This document shows, piece after piece, positions 63,497 to 64,000 of a stretch of DNA of 64,000 nt. The stretch covers positions 5,208,001-5,272,000 of the forward strand of contig JAWHQI010000013.1 of the NCBI GenBank assembly GCA_033032865.1, given 5' to 3'. A program made the position numbers and the translations under genes. A model generated the notes under the pieces. The model did no database searches. It was not told the origin of the DNA and saw only the letters and a list, made by a program, of their open reading frames with translations. This stretch comes from Dactylorhiza incarnata. Taxonomy: Eukaryota; Streptophyta; Magnoliopsida; Asparagales; Orchidaceae. The stretch's first letter is position 1. Every line of letters starts with the position of its first letter.

Positions 63497-64000
63497 TTAA
63501 GCTTTTGCTATTCCAGAGCAAAAATAAGGGATACCTATAAGACGTTTAATAAAATTTCCAATTTACTAAAGTTTTTATTAAATCAAAAGTAAGATCGAAA
63601 TAAATTTAGGGTATTTAAAGAGGTAAGTCCAAAACTATGAAAGTAATTTAAAAAGAGCGAAAAAATTTTAGCGAGACTTCTAAAGTTAGCTAAATAGCAT
63701 CGATTATTGCAGTCTTTGGTACCTTTTAATTAGAATAGAATTATATAAAACTATAACCTTTTTTAAGAAAGTTTTTAAGAATAAATAAAGCCTACTAATT
63801 ATGCTCTCTCAAACTTTTTTAAATTAAAATCTAGGTACAATTTTATTGGCTAAGGGGTAGGGAAAAAAGGTAGCCTTGGCAAAAAGAAGAGTGCTTGGAT
63901 ATAGGGGTGACGAATTTTATCCTCTCACCCCACCTTTTTGGTGGTTTTGCTTTGGTTCCCATCGTTGGTTTACGCAGGATAATTGAAATCTTTTCTAAAC
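63497..64000 (-). other. 3' internal region of the right-hand gypsy element; no gene seen
   Basis: AT-rich sequence upstream of the purine tract in element direction. No ORF or domain is visible; pol would lie further right. Confidence 0.5.

Larger units (their letters stand above)
61037..64000 (-). mobile_element. gypsy-type LTR element, 3' end (continues off-window)
   Basis: LTR 61037-63483, purine tract 63484-63496, then internal sequence to the window end, all on the minus strand. LTR termini TGAT...ATCA. The tract and following AAGCTTAAGTATGGGGGTGTT context resemble the 3' end of Athila/Tat-group elements. It is inserted into copy 18 of the minisatellite; its 5-bp duplication would be TGAGC (61032-61036). 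Confidence 0.75.

Noticed and set aside
1..64000. Ordinary host protein genes, rRNA, organelle insertions
   Set aside because: Every ORF with a recognisable domain belongs to a retroelement. No ribosomal, plastid or mitochondrial sequence was recognised by eye.

Overview
The window is intergenic nuclear DNA of a flowering plant, and I see no ordinary host gene in it. Almost every base can be assigned to LTR retrotransposons nested inside one another. The evidence is Ty1-copia polyproteins of the Sirevirus type (gag with zinc knuckle and long coiled coil, pol, then a third ORF), a Tekay/Del-like chromovirus, an Asp-tRNA-primed non-autonomous element, and a Tat/Grande-like element carrying intron-containing genes and an 87-bp minisatellite. 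The species cannot be told from the sequence. Most elements lie on the minus strand; the exceptions are the element at 43952-50187 and an LTR remnant at 7081-7655.

Layout. 1-7080: Sirevirus-like element 1 (minus, left end off-window) with its 5' LTR at 6031-7080. 7081-7655: end of a plus-strand copia LTR. 7656-11521: element A (minus), internally deleted, with its 5' LTR. 11522-29413: element B (minus), with an LTR remnant, third ORF and pol. B is split by a complete chromovirus (12037-22551, 5-bp duplication AAGCC) and by a solo LTR of the element-1 family (26253-27450, 5-bp duplication AAGCT). 29414 to at least 54815: element C (minus), inserted in the protease region of B. C is split by the complete 11.6-kb element D (30161-41740, inside C's 3' LTR), by the non-autonomous element (43952-50187, inside C's third ORF) and by a 599-bp solo LTR (52938-53536, inside C's pol). 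54816-61036: part of a Tat/Grande-like element with a truncated LTR, two plus-strand spliced genes antisense to the inferred element direction, and 17 copies of an 87-bp repeat. 61037-64000: 3' LTR and adjacent internal sequence of another minus-strand gypsy element, inserted in the minisatellite.

How parts work together. In each autonomous element gag would form the particle, and protease, integrase, reverse transcriptase and RNase H would copy and insert the element. Reverse transcription starts at a primer site next to the 5' LTR (initiator Met-tRNA for the copia elements and the chromovirus, Asp-tRNA for 43952-50187); plus-strand DNA starts at the purine tract next to the 3' LTR. Nearly all gag and pol frames carry stops or frameshifts. 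Exceptions are the 898-codon third ORF of D and the 287-codon RT/RNase H fragment of B.

Most notable: (i) each element family carries its own short palindromic motif, repeated in the LTR upstream of the likely TATA box and, in several elements, again between RNase H and ORF3 and in the gag-protease linker; (ii) two intron-containing genes, each with its own TATA box, lie antisense in the Tat-like element beside a minisatellite.
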